A stretch of DNA of 64,000 nucleotides from Prostheceraeus crozeri (Eukaryota; Platyhelminthes; Polycladida; Euryleptidae): NCBI GenBank assembly GCA_907163375.1, contig CAJQUW010011506.1, positions 186,001-250,000 of the forward strand, read 5' to 3'. Positions 48,841 to 60,586 of this stretch are shown in pieces. Below the pieces are notes generated by a model. It did not search any database and was not told where the DNA came from. It was given only the letters and a program-made list of their open reading frames with translations. Position numbers and translations under genes: made by a program. How positions within the stretch are numbered: the stretch's first letter is position 1; the number at the start of each line of letters is the position of its first letter.

Positions 48841-51309
48841 CTCTTTTCGTGCTGACTTACATTTAGGCTACACGGGAAACTTAATTTGTCTTTTTAGACA
48901 TCTTTGGCATACATAATGAAATATTGCAATCACAATGCACATCTTGACATCTTGACACACATATCACAGATAAAAGATATACTTACGACGAAGAAGATTT
49001 ACACTGTCAAAGTGTCACACAGTCAATGTAAAAAGTACCATATGTTTCACATTTTTCAAAATCAAAATCATAGATAGACTCAGACATGCACTTCAAGATC
49101 ATAAATTGCAGATAAAAACGATGTTCTTCCGCTACACCTGGTGAATCCATGTCTCGGAGGCTGTCGTAGAGATTGAATGCCGTGGGTCTTCAAAAACAAA
49201 ATCCGTTCAACGACGTCGGCGAGCAGTAGTGGTCTTCTCCGTAGAGTGGCGGTGCATCAGATGTAACCTCCTTTCCCATTGATTGCTACACCGACTGTCG
49301 ACTTCGTCGAATAAGTATTTCCCAATATGATTAGCGTGTAGAAAGCATCTACATATCATGTCCCTTCAGCTACGCTGGCATAGCTGTGTTAATGATGGCG
49401 CTACTTTACTGCAAATTACGAGCTTACGATTCAGTGTCAGCATCAGTTATCAACCACAGGGTGACGCGCTCTGCCTATCGATTTTTCACGGTGCCTAAAA
49501 GATGCACTGCTCCGATTGGCTCGCTCAGTCTACGTACTACTGTATTGTAAACTGTTATTGTAGAGGCTACACAAATATTTTTTTGCTTCTCTAGATGTTT
49601 CGTAATTTTTAGTGACATCTGACTCGCGATCATTCTTTAAACAGGATTTGCAGGACATCATCTATAGAAACTGAATTTGAGACAAAAATGCTAAATTGTA
49701 TTTCAGCGAGATTAAGCGGACGCCGTTGGGTATGAGAGATCCGTAACTATTTAAAATAAGTCTTAGTCCACAAAGTTCACTTGTGATGAGCACGATAAGT
49801 AAAGATTGAGAAACACTATGGATATAGTATGCGTCGCCGAACAAAATTTTCTATAATTTCTCGTTTTTTACCAATCGCTTCGTCTATCAAACAGTAAAAT
49901 AGAAAAATCCTTTGATAATACTGATATTCCGCATTTACCGCTGAATAAAAAGATTCTGCTAAATACCACTAGAAGCGGAATACCCTTGCTTTTGAGATTA
50001 CATGTAGTTCCTTCTACAGAATGCAAATTTCAAACACGGACATCGACTCCGCGAAGCTTTCGTTATTCAAGAGGTCGATCATGTTTAATTCATTCAATTA
50101 TGAATTGATTGCTGATCTGCTGGAGTGCATATCGCATGCTATACATTGCAAGAGTTGATGGGTTAATCTGCTGAATGCAATACATATGTCTAAAAGCAGA
50201 CAATGCAAACAGGTGTGTGCAAAAGCTTTGAGGTAGGTCTACAGAAGCTTCAGGTTACAGGGAGCATTTCACCTCGACCTGACCATATCAGACTATATCT
50301 CAACCAGAAAGAGCTAGTCAGCGCAATTTTCAGTAAACAGTGAATCTTTCCCATTTTTTGTGATTAATTCTTCTTTCCTGTTGAGATTCGATCCATTAAT
50401 CGAATGAAATTAATGAAATTAATCGGCCGCCTGGAACACAGGTTAAATGAGTTTAGGAACAAAATATAGTCTACGAGTATTGTCGAGTTAACAGTAGTAC
50501 TTATGTAATCTTAGATTAGATTTTCCCACAGACTGCTGCTACTGGATTTCCTTCACTATACTGATTTTCCATTTCCAAGCTCACGAGTCCAAGACTACAG
50601 TCATTAATTATACATTATAACATTTATAATGCTTCAAAGTCTTTTGTAATCTTCACTGGTATGAGCTTGAGTGACAAATTTACGTAGAAGTTTCCATAGG
50701 CTATTTAACAATTTACCTTGAAATCTTTCTGAGTAATTTAGATTCTGTACAGTTGCAAAGTACATCAAAAGTTTGTTTCTAAAATTGTTTTATTGTTTTC
50801 TGATATGAAAGCAGCGATAGAAATGATATAATCTAATGTTTGTTAGCTCCTGAAGAGGGGTGATTTTCCGGGCTTAGGATTTAAGTGAACGATTGATGCT
50901 TTCTTTTGAGGTTGCATTTTCAGTCCCACGTGAGATTCAAAGAACTTTTTCTATAAGCCTGAGGTCATCAACCTAATCCCTATCATCAAGCTATGAGCAA
51001 TTCGGCAAAGCAATATCAATGGGCAGTTCAAGACATGCTTTCAAATCAACATCATCTACTGCAACTCATAATCTAGCGTCAGTATTCATTCGAAATAGGT
51101 TGTAGCTACAAAGCGTAGCAGATTTTCATTGTCTCAGAAAAATAGGGAGACTTTAATTTGACAGCCAAGATGCCACATGTCTTTCAATAGTAATGTAAAT
51201 TATGCATAACTACTAAGTCTTATTTGATAGGTGGGTTCGAAAGGCCATCGGTATAGCTGTCTTAGTGAATCTTGCACGGAAACAAGCTCAAATAGGCCTA
51301 TTTAAGTTC
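48841..51309. other. No gene seen
   Basis: AT-rich intergenic sequence without delimited repeats or domain-bearing frames. TAGGCCTA lies at 51293-51300. Confidence 0.35.
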
Positions 51310-51403
51310 TCCATGATTCGATTCAAGATGCGATTCGCGAATCACGACCAGATTCGATCCGTGATTTGATTCGACTCAAAATTTGCCGACTCGCAGGTCC
51401 CTA
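51310..51403. repeat. hAT-like terminal fragment
   Basis: GATTCGATT/AATCGAATC-type words in both orientations end in TCGCAGGTCCCTA at 51391-51403. A terminus reading TAGGGACCTGCGA inward with subterminal GATTCG repeats resembles hAT non-autonomous ends. The other end and a target duplication were not found. Confidence 0.4.
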
Positions 51404-52959
51404 GTTTTTGGTATTCTCTCTTGATATTCAATGCGCAACGACAGACCTTTGTTGTAAATGAATATGAAATAAGTGATAATATCGACGTCGACATGCTATT
51501 CAAAAATTAACTAAGTTGCATGTTTATGTCGTATATTTGCTGACACTTAACGAATTTCTTAGGAGTATTATAGACACTCGCCTCCGCCACTATAACGAGA
51601 CATATATTGACTGCGTGTTAGTATATTTAATGGAAGTTTTGCTAAAGTAAGTAAAGATCTTACATTAGCGAGAAATCTGGAGGGTTAAAAGCTAAGGGCG
51701 TGCCAACTCCCCTGTGATCTGTTTGAAGATGTGATCTAGCGGATCTATGATTGCTAAATCACAGAAATAAGATCGATTCAGCGCAGTGTTGACAAATGAA
51801 TGTTGTGCTGCATTTTTCACATTTAACAGACAAATAGGCCTACTGCTTAGAAAGTATAATAGATGCTTATAATACATAGAACTAAAGTGATGTAAATGTA
51901 TTGCTTAATAATGAAATGTAATCTGCCTGAAGAGAGCGCACCAGAGAAAAATCTGCACACTAGAGGTGTGCCGTCGGCCACAGCGTCGATCAGTTTCGGG
52001 TTTGATATAAAGACGCAATATTTTGAATTTTATCCGAATAAAGTCGAAAATGATTTTTGGGCGCATTTTGGATTCAAGCGGAACATTCTACTCCAAAACA
52101 ACTTTTTAGGAGAGATTGTACAGAACATTAGTTGTTGCAAGCTTTGAGGTGAGAACAAATCGGAACCAATGTCAAAGGTGTGTCTGAATTTCAATCATCC
52201 CTATATTGCCCACTACATATCCACATATAATGGAAGATTTTTTTAGTTTGTCTCATAGTAAAGGTCTACATAGGTTCACATTAGAACACCTTGTTTAAAC
52301 TCATAATTTAATGCAAATGTGCTACACATTCACTTTGACATGTCCTCGAATTTCTGAAACATTTCTTATTAAGATAAGTGCATTCCAGAAAATATATCGA
52401 TAAACTTGAAAAGTCATTATTTAGAATTTCAAAGAATTCTCAAATTTTCAAGTTTAGCGCTGAATTTTAAGTCGTTATCTATACGTTGCTTCTAAACTGA
52501 GTTCAAGTAGGTTGTGAATGATGATTTTTCTACAAATGAGTCGCTAAATCATTATTTCCAATAGCGTCTCATATCTCATAAGCCACTCCCGATTTCGAGT
52601 CAGATAAGGCCAGACGTCTTTAGAAAGGAAGTTCCAAGCAAGTGATCAAAGATTCCATTATCATAGATCAACCAAACTGTTGGAGATCCAACAGTATATA
52701 ATAATAAAAGACTAAAACGGACATTAACATCATGAAAACAATGCTTCATCGAGGATATGCGTTGTCATAACAGCGGTACCTAAACCATGATGACTTGCTG
52801 TGATTGAATAGATCAAGTCAAGAAATCGTGTTTTTCAAAATCAATGGAAATCATGACAAATACTGAAAGTAATGATGGTGACTCACAAACATCAGACACT
52901 AAGACAAGGCAAACTGAGCGTAAAATAAAAATGCATATCGCGACGCAATCGCAACATAA
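51404..52959. other. No gene seen
   Basis: AT-rich. An 83-codon frame at 51896-52147 contains no known domain. TAGGCCTA lies at 51835-51842. Confidence 0.35.
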
Positions 52960-54700
52960 GGCATGCAATATCACTATTTGATATTCATTCTATATGCGCA
53001 TTGTTCAACAGTATGACAGTCATGGGAAAGAATGAGTTGCGTCTCCTCAACGTTTGACACAATGGTTGGAGAAAACTTCCTGTAATCTGTGACAGATGCG
53101 AGAGGAGAAACGTTGTCTCGAATCTTTATCAAAAGCTGTATGGCTGCACTCTGCCGTCGAACTCTTAAATTTGGGAATGAATCGCAAAAGCAGTCTGGTT
53201 CGCAGATAAGTCGATGTACACGTCGTTGAATTTTTGACAAAACGTCCTCATCATTTTCCAAAGAGACCAACCATCAAGGGAGAACAGCACTCCACAATAG
53301 ACAAAATCAAGCCTTTGTAAATGGAAATCACTTCGTCTTGATCAATCAGGGGTCTCAGAATCCGTAGCGCATGCGTTCGTCTGAAAGCCCATTGATGGAT
53401 AAATTTTTTCACATGAGTACTCCATTTAAGATCCTGTGAAAAATAAACTCCAAGAAATTTTAGATCATTAACGTATTGTACACCAGGGATAACCTGGAGT
53501 AAAAGTGTTGTTGATTTAGGAATTCACATTTGGTGGCATTTACTATCGTTTAGATGCAGGCCAATACTAGAAGACCAAACCAGTATTTTGTTGTGAACTC
53601 TCTTTCTTGAACTCTCCAGCATGAGCTATTATCTGTCACAGGGATGACGAATATACAAATCATCCAGATACTTAATGATTCTCGTGGAATAATATACAGA
53701 TGAAAGGGAACTCATAACTAGATTGAAAAGGTAAGGGCCAAAACTGAACTTTTGGGAATGCCTGACTTAACGTATTGCTTGGCAACTGTACCCTGAAATT
53801 TAACGGATTATGAACGGTCTCTCAGATAGTCAGCAGCCCATTGGACGAAGCCAACTAGAAAATCGTTCCCAGTAAGAGAAGACACAATTTGATCGTGTCC
53901 AAGCTGGTCGAACGCCTCACTGAGGTCGTAGGCAACGAGTAATACACCAGTTCTCTCTGAACGGTCTAGAGCGACTGTAATACTTTCATGGAGGTATATC
54001 AGAGCTGAAGTTGTTGAGGAGATCGGAAGGTTGCCAAACTGATGAGGGCCGAAACATCGACGCAGTTGTGTCGCCATTCCAGACTTCAATACCACATCTT
54101 TCGAATATCTTAGAAAGGGCAGGCAAGAGGGATATTAGCCGAAGGTTATCGATGGTGGCAGGCAAGGATTTGGGTAGGGCTACCGCAGAAATTAAACCAT
54201 GTTTCCACGAAGAGGGGAATTTACGATTCAAAATAAAAATGCTTAGGACATGAGCCAAAGGAGCAGAAAGGATATGCGCGGACCTTTTATACGGAAGTGT
54301 TGGTGTACAATCATTTCCTGGACTTATATTGGCTTTTAAGCGTCGTCATAAGTCAATACACTTGATCAACCTCAACTATCGATGTCCAATCATTTTCATC
54401 AATTGGTGAAGAGGTGAGTATCGTTGGATCAGGTCTTGAGATTTGAAAATTAATAAAAATCTCATTGACTTTATCAGCAGATTCTTCCAGACAGGAGCTG
54501 GTCAAGAACGGAGTCTAACGCATTGTATCCTGAAGATTTCTTACCCCTTATTTCATTTACCACGCTCCATAACTCTTTCGAACTGTTCTTTACACTTGAT
54601 GCCCATTTCCGCCTTTCTTTCAGCAATATCTCCTTGATTTTGACATTGAAATGTCTGAGATGTCTCAGATGTGCCAGTATGTCATTGTAATTGTAAAGAT
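52960..54700 (-). pseudogene. Decayed CR1/Jockey-type LINE
   Basis: Minus-strand translation in shifting frames recovers LINE order. LLKERRKWASSVKNSSKELW (54660-54590) and NEIRGKKSSGYNA come first. AHVLSIFILNRKFPSSWKHG, then NLRLISLLPALSKIFER (RT motifs 1-2), follow. LVAYDLSEAFDQLGHDQIV is the palm block, with Asp then F-D as in LINEs. A degenerate QGS-LGPYLF region lies near 53730, and KYLDDLYI stands in for the YADD box near 53670. A C-terminal CEPDCFCDSFPNLRVRR follows (near 53190), with DCHTVEQC near the end. YADD is changed to YLDD and several frameshifts intervene, so it is inactive. A frame at 54928-55146 (minus) may be further upstream sequence of the same element. The endonuclease is not recognisable. 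Confidence 0.75.
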
Positions 54701-55445
54701 TGACGCGGATATCATATCTCCCAAAAATGTAAAATCGCTCTAACTTTCAAATATCGTCGCGCATACGCAACGAACCTGTAACTATATTAGGTTTCAGTAA
54801 TAATTCTGCCTGACCGATCATCCGCAATTACCATCAACAAGTAGCTGAATTGTTCATTATAGTCTCGCCAACTTAAACAAGGCGAGAAGTTAGATTTCTA
54901 TGTGTCCACCGATGGTGGACGAGAGGGTCATATAAAGCGCTTCATGTTGAGGATAGTCAATCTATCTACCAACCCAATGTTTGCTATTCTTTGATAAAAG
55001 ACTCTCTGATTTAACCCCAAAAGAATCCGATATTCGAGACCTCCTTGAAACATCGTTAAAGCGTACTTCGTAAGCGACCTGATATCTATACTAAGTTTGC
55101 AATCAACATTTACTGAAGATATCCTTGAAAACACAAAACTTTGCAATTCTTAATTAAGTCTGTTTGTTCCGCATATTACAATAACCAAGAAATGCATGTC
55201 CAGCGAGAAACATGCAAAATTCTTGTCATATGGAGCTCTATCGCTGAAGAGCTACGATACGGTTCTATTAGTGTATGTGACTTTTGCATTGGTATTCATT
55301 ACTCATCAACAATATGGATATCCGAAACACTACATAAAATACACTGCATGTGTAGAATTGCTTTGATCATATCATCAATATGCATTCAAGAATTATGAGC
55401 GATGAAGAATCAACACTGGCTATTTACAAGTAGTTTGCATGCAAA
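54701..55445. other. Possible upstream extension of the LINE; otherwise no gene
   Basis: On the minus strand 55146-54928 reads 72 codons (RSLTKYALTMFQGGLEYRIL within it) in the same direction as the adjacent LINE. I do not recognise a domain, so its membership is only a guess from position. Confidence 0.25.
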
Positions 55446-56610
55446 AATCGTCGATATCAGTGCATTCGAACGAGGCCATTTTTTCAGTTCGCCAAGTTCG
55501 GCAGTTCCTCGTTCATTTGGCGATTTTGGTCGTTCATTCAGTTCAAGTTCATTTTAGCTTTGCGCCAGGTCGTTCAAAGTTCATCGCTTAGTTCATCGAA
55601 AAATGTCATTTCACTCAGTTCTTTTCTGCTCACTTGGCAAAATGGCATTTATGGCAATATGATTGACGAATTTTCAGCAGTAATTGAGCCTTTCGACCGT
55701 ATTTAGAATCCCATAAAAATCCTATACAGTACTTCACATTGTCAGTCACTATTGTTTATTATTAATTACTTCATTACTCTATTATTTTCAAAACAATTTC
55801 CTTTGTTTATTAAGTTAATCCTTATTTTTACTTGTAGAAATGTTAAGCTGCTACAAAATGGGCTAAGTGTGTAGTATTCATCTAAGACATACTTAACTTA
55901 AGTTGTAGTTTAATTATATTCAATATCAATTGCTCTCATCAAGGTTGGAACCGGCTGTGTTTTTAGCGGGCGCCCGCGTGATCAAAACTGGCCGTAATTA
56001 GGCCAGCGTCTCTGCAATCCACTAATCAAGACTGGCAGCTACTCAACTTTGACCGTTCGCTATCATTCGTTCCCGATTTCTAAGTAGCGGGAGGTAGACT
56101 TGTACTCCGACTATAAGTAAGAGTTACCGATGCGCAACGACGCTGATTTTCATCAATTTCTATCCAGATTGATCTTCTATCAGGTAGTTAGACAAATATA
56201 ATATAATATAATATGATATAAGACTTTGATCATGTATTTATTTTTCTATAGTACTCGTTTGAAAAAGTTTGAGCAGGACTCATTCAAAACATGGAATAAT
56301 TTTGCGATAGATAGTCTACATGATTCTTACAAAATTATCCTGAGCATGCGATTCCGGAGATTCTATTTGAGATCGAGTATGGCTTAATTAAGACTAGAAC
56401 TAAGACTGTATAAGTAAATAATTATCTATGGATTAGTAGGCCTATTTAATCAGTATCAACGTACCCTCACTGCCGTCAAGCCAACTACAAAAACTTCGTA
56501 ACACTCATTACGAAAAACCAAACTTCAGCTGCATGTACAATTAGAATCCTCCGTGAACTTAGTAATGAATTGACTTGTCATCTGTTACCTTCTTAGTGTA
56601 CTTCGAAGTA

Positions 56611-58475
56611 CAGTAAGGAGCATTTTATTATGGACACAGAATAAATTTATGTGAAATCATCAATTCTTGAGCAACATTTTTTCCAGCTTCTATATTTCGA
56701 TCTTATACATGTACATGCACTGTGCTATTAAATATCTCATTTACTTCATCTGTGATACATTTTGTGTCATGCAGATCATATCTGACCCATGAGTCAATCC
56801 AGCATTGAAATTTGAATTATCACTTCTGTCTTCATATATCTATCGTATAAAATGTCATTTCAATAGTCAGAGAATAGATCAGCTCTGCAAATTAACGAAG
56901 TCATGTGACTATGACTAACTAAACTAGACTGCAATGGTCATGCAATGGATCCCTTCATGTGATTATCCCATCAGATGGCTGCTGTTGAATTCTTCAACAC
57001 AACCGCCAGTGCAGTTAACCACAGTTCAGTTCAGTACACCATGGGTAAACGCAAGGACGTCAGAAGGATCGATCGAAGGATCATCTCATGAAATTTCGCA
57101 AACCGAAGCATTGCTAACTGCCGGAAATCTGACGATGCGACAGATAGCAGCACAAGTTCAAATAAGTCACGGCAGTGTGATGAACATATAAAGAAACGCA
57201 TGCAAGCTGGATTGCATGGACCGGTACGTAAGGGTCGATGTGACAAGAAGCCAAAAACAAATGTCCGAAAAGACAGAACGATGCTTCGCTATTTAAAGAG
57301 GGATCCACTTATGTCGGCAAAGCAAGTGCAAGGTGAAATGCTCAATGACCATGGCATAGAGTTATCAGTACATACCATTCGTCGAAGACTGAACAGCATG
57401 GGCTGTCGATCGGTTAAACCTCGAAGAAGGTTAAAATTGACGCCAGCCATGAAAGCAAAACGATTGGCATTTGCTAGAGCTCATGCAGATTGGACAGTAG
57501 AAGATTGGAGAAGAGTTTGCTTTAGCGACGAGAGTACTTTTGAGTGCCAAACAGCAAGCAGACCTCGTCTTTGGCAGATCCCAGGAAGCCCACCTCCAAT
57601 CCGCGAAAACGTCAAGCATCCAACTAAAGTGATGGTCTGGGGGGTAATATACCACAAAGGCGCGGGCCGTCTTCACATCGTCCATGGGATGATGAATCAA
57701 AGCCAATATCGCCTCGTTCTTGAAAGTCGACTGATTCCGCAAATTGAAGATTCGTTTCTTGGCGGGCCCGACGACACGGTTTTTATGCATGATAGTGCGC
57801 CTTGTCACAAGGCACGCTCCATCACATAATATCTCAACTCCACCAACCTGACAGTGCTTCCATGGCCTGGAAACTCACCAGACCTTAACCCAATAGAAAA
57901 TGAATTGGGTTTTGTCAAGTCTATTATGGCACAAACAACCACTACAACAAGGCAACAGCTTATTTCTTCGGCTTATTGGCCATCTGGTATCGTGATCCGC
58001 GAATGCTCGAAAAAGTTCAGAATTCTATTGATAGCATGCCGAAGAGAATGCGAGATGTCATTGCGGCGAGGGGTGGTCACACACACTATTGATCAAGGCC
58101 TATTTGAATCTTTGAACGTACTTTATTTTTGAATTTTTATGATTCTCTTTTTATGAGCTGTTGCTTCCATGATTTTTGAAGATGAATACTTCAAATGTGT
58201 CGAATATCTTTGTTTTATCTTTGAATCAAAAAACATTCGTTTTTCGATGAAATTCGACAAAAAATAGTTATTCTCCTATGTTCCGATATCAACAGCTGGC
58301 GGGTTCAACATAATTGCAATGTAATTTTTATATACAACATATTATATCGTACTTTGTATGTGTAAGGTATTTAATAGTGTAGAACACTCACATAACACAA
58401 AGAGAAAAGTTAGAAGGTATGTTGTATGAAAATCTAGTATTTTCACTTGTGTCCATAATAAAATGCTCCCTACTG
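56611..58475 (+). mobile_element. Complete Tc1-family transposon (1865 bp), coding-dead
   Basis: The terminal inverted repeats are 28 bp with one mismatch: left CAGTAAGGAGCATTTTATTA.., right (complement) CAGTAGGGAGCATTTTATTA... TA flanks both ends (56609-56610, 58476-58477), the signature of Tc1/mariner integration. It carries one transposase relic (57041-58092) of the DD34E type on the plus strand, with a 430-bp leader and a 380-bp trailer. The short, nearly matching TIRs show the ends are preserved better than the gene, so the copy may once have been mobilised in trans. Confidence 0.93.
57041..58092 (+). pseudogene. Tc1 transposase, DD34E, frameshifted
   Basis: Start MGKRKD at 57041 is followed by a stop at 57089 unless the frame shifts. 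The HTH region reads LLTAGNLTMRQIAAQVQISH in a second frame (to 57188). The main frame then resumes from about 57195 with SVHTIRRRLNSMGC. The catalytic triad is intact in sequence: Asp in CFSDES (57527-57529), Asp in FMHDSAPCH (57791-57793), and Glu in PDLNPIEN (57896-57898), with 34 residues between the last two. MVWGVIYHKG and LPWPGNSPDLNP are standard Tc1 blocks. A TAA at 57827-57829 interrupts the catalytic domain, and a frameshift near 57970 is needed to reach the true end (SMPKRMRDVIAARGGHTHY then TGA, 58090-58092). With at least three frameshifts and one stop it makes no functional enzyme. Confidence 0.9.
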
Positions 58476-58477
58476 TA

Positions 58478-59904
58478 TGTGTATCATTTGAGCATTAGGC
58501 CCTATTGCCTGTAAAATGGAAAAACAACTAAAATTAATAAATTCTCCTCATGCGCTATAACGGTTATTCTAAGTGCCTACACTTTTTCTATCATCGTCTC
58601 TATGGTCATCTTTCAGTGATAGTGCACGATACTGCCAAAGTGATTAATTGCTAACTATTCTCGCCAATTTGAAGACTAAATATAAAAGTTCTCATCTCTA
58701 AATTGATCAATAGATGAATTGTGAATGTCAACCGCAATCGACTTTTCAACTTTTCGAGGCTTGTAAACTTTGGTCACTTTTGAAAGGAGGTATTTTTCTG
58801 ATTTTTATCTGATTCAAAAATTAAGAAATGCAATATGTTAGCCTATTGCAACCTTTATTTTCACTGGAATGTGCTAGGCATGGACTTTTTGATATGTCAA
58901 TGGGATCTAGAAGTCTATGGTGCCATAGGTAGAAAATACTGGTCAAAATTGAAACATAAATATGCACTTTTCTAAATGAGTTAAAAACACATTTAGTTAA
59001 ACACATCAGATAAAAACACATAAGAAAACATTTGTCATTAACTTCAAAAGTGGGGGCCTTGTTTGATGTTTAAAAATGTGGAAATACCTTAGCAAGCAAC
59101 TAAAATTGCGGACATTTTTGTCAGCTTGAGGATGCATGATAATATTAATCGAGCAAAGCAATGTACAATTCTTTCCATGACTAAATAACGAACATTGAAA
59201 AATTTTACAGATATCTAATCATTCATTCTATAAACTTGTTTTATTGACCGCCAAAAGGGACAAGCTGTCATTGCATGTATCTATGCATGAATTATGTGTT
59301 AAATTCATGCGTTTATGTCAATTATCTTCTTTCATTGAAATGCTTCAAGACTAGTCTTACTCTTAAGTATTTCTTGCGTGTAGGCTACATGTAGGCCTAA
59401 GCTTACAGACTTGAATTTCGATCGTATTTTACAATCGGTCTTCGCATATTTACTTATCTTTTTTAGGAGACTTCGTGGGGAGACACTAACGAAAGTCGTT
59501 TGTTATTATATGAGCGATGCCCCGGAAACAAGTGGACATGTGCTGAAATTCATTTTTTGCCAATATAAGACCTTCTAGTCTTTTTCGGAGGCTCAATGAG
59601 GCAGTGGCTGGTGCATATCTGAGGTCACATATCGCATCGGATAGAGCAATAAGAAGAACGATTTAGTGAATTTTTCTGCCTAAACTGTCAGTTCACGCAC
59701 CCTGTAAACATTGCATGCACTCGCAGACCTTCATGAAAATGAAAAGTCCTAAGCCGAAGTTAACCAATCCCTCGTATCACCTTTAGCATAAGACAGAGTT
59801 CCTGAAATTGAATCCTCAAATCCATATCAAATTTCGCATATGATTAGCGAAATGACAATATGAGAACACACTTCCCGCTTGCACCTAATTTTACAGAAAT
59901 TTGA
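58478..59904. other. No gene seen
   Basis: AT-rich sequence downstream of the Tc1 element. Only short fortuitous frames. TAGGCCTA lies at 59392-59399. Confidence 0.35.
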
Positions 59905-60313
59905 GAAACCTGTTTAGTTCGTTCTTTCATGAACGGCAAATTCGTAGTTCAGCTCAACGGTAGCTAGAAAACCCGATTCGCTCAGTTCACCCGTGAACGG
60001 CTCGAATTCTCACTCAAAAGTTCGATTGGAGGCCTACTAGCAGATGTATTCAAAAATTCCCCATCATCTCACCCTCATTATATTTTAAATACCGGTCAGT
60101 TGTAGGCCTACTTAGGCTTTACATATGTCTACCGAAAAGCCCTGTTCTCTTAAAATTGACGACTTTTCCATGCTCATCGGATGACTATTTCTGGCATGTA
60201 CACAAATAGTATAACTGAATATCACTTTGTTTTATCTTTAGCCAGAGTATAAATGTACAACAAACAAATTAGTTCTATTCAAATTGATCTTTCATCAAGT
60301 AGCACGTTCTCTT

Positions 60314-60586
60314 CAATTTTGGAAATGAATGTAAAGAAAAAATTCTCTCCAAGTTTTACGACTTCTTTGTATTTTAAAATAAATTACCCGACGCGTTTCG
60401 TCTACACAGACTGTGTCAAGGGTGACTGAAGCGTTTTGGTCACCCTTGACACAGTCTGTGTAGACGAAACGCGTCGGGCAATTTATTTTTAAATACAAAG
60501 AGGTCGTAAAACTGGGAAAGAATTTTTTCTTTACATTCGTTATGACTGACCTCACGTACAGACAACTCTACCAATTTTGGAAATGA
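60314..60586. mobile_element. PLE-tail hairpin between 15-bp direct repeats
   Basis: Arms 60327-60426 and 60439-60538 are inverted complements with a 12-bp loop and only a few mismatches over 100 bp. The right arm carries GACGAAACGCGTCGGG (60464-60478 region) and then an AT-rich stretch, a sequence style seen at PLE 3' ends. CAATTTTGGAAATGA occurs identically on both sides (60314-60328, 60572-60586), a 15-bp direct repeat that looks like a target duplication and overlaps the left arm by 2 bp. This fits insertion of two PLE tails in inverted orientation. There is no coding sequence. Confidence 0.65.

Larger units (their letters stand above)
55446..60030. repeat. Possible hAT-like element split by the Tc1 insertion
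   Basis: The left patch 55446-55650 is packed with GTTC/TTCG words (AGTTCGCCAAGTTCGGCAG, TCGTTCATT, CAGTTCAAG). The right patch 59905-60030 has the same kind of words in the opposite orientation (GTGAACGGCTCGAATTC, CATGAACGGC). The Tc1 transposon lies between them. Ends with dense inverted GTTCG/CGAAC subterminal repeats are usual in hAT-type elements. I could not fix matching termini or a duplication, so the outline is tentative. Other sequence between the patches has no gene. Confidence 0.3.

Noticed and set aside
51896-52147. 83-codon plus-strand frame containing a TAGAGGTGTGCCG word like a hAT terminus
   Set aside because: No partner terminus or target duplication, and the translated sequence has no domain.
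54011-54637. Plus-strand frames of 64-80 codons
   Set aside because: Antisense of the decayed LINE at 52.96-54.70 kb.
57431-57808. 125-codon minus-strand frame
   Set aside because: Antisense shadow of the Tc1 transposase catalytic domain.
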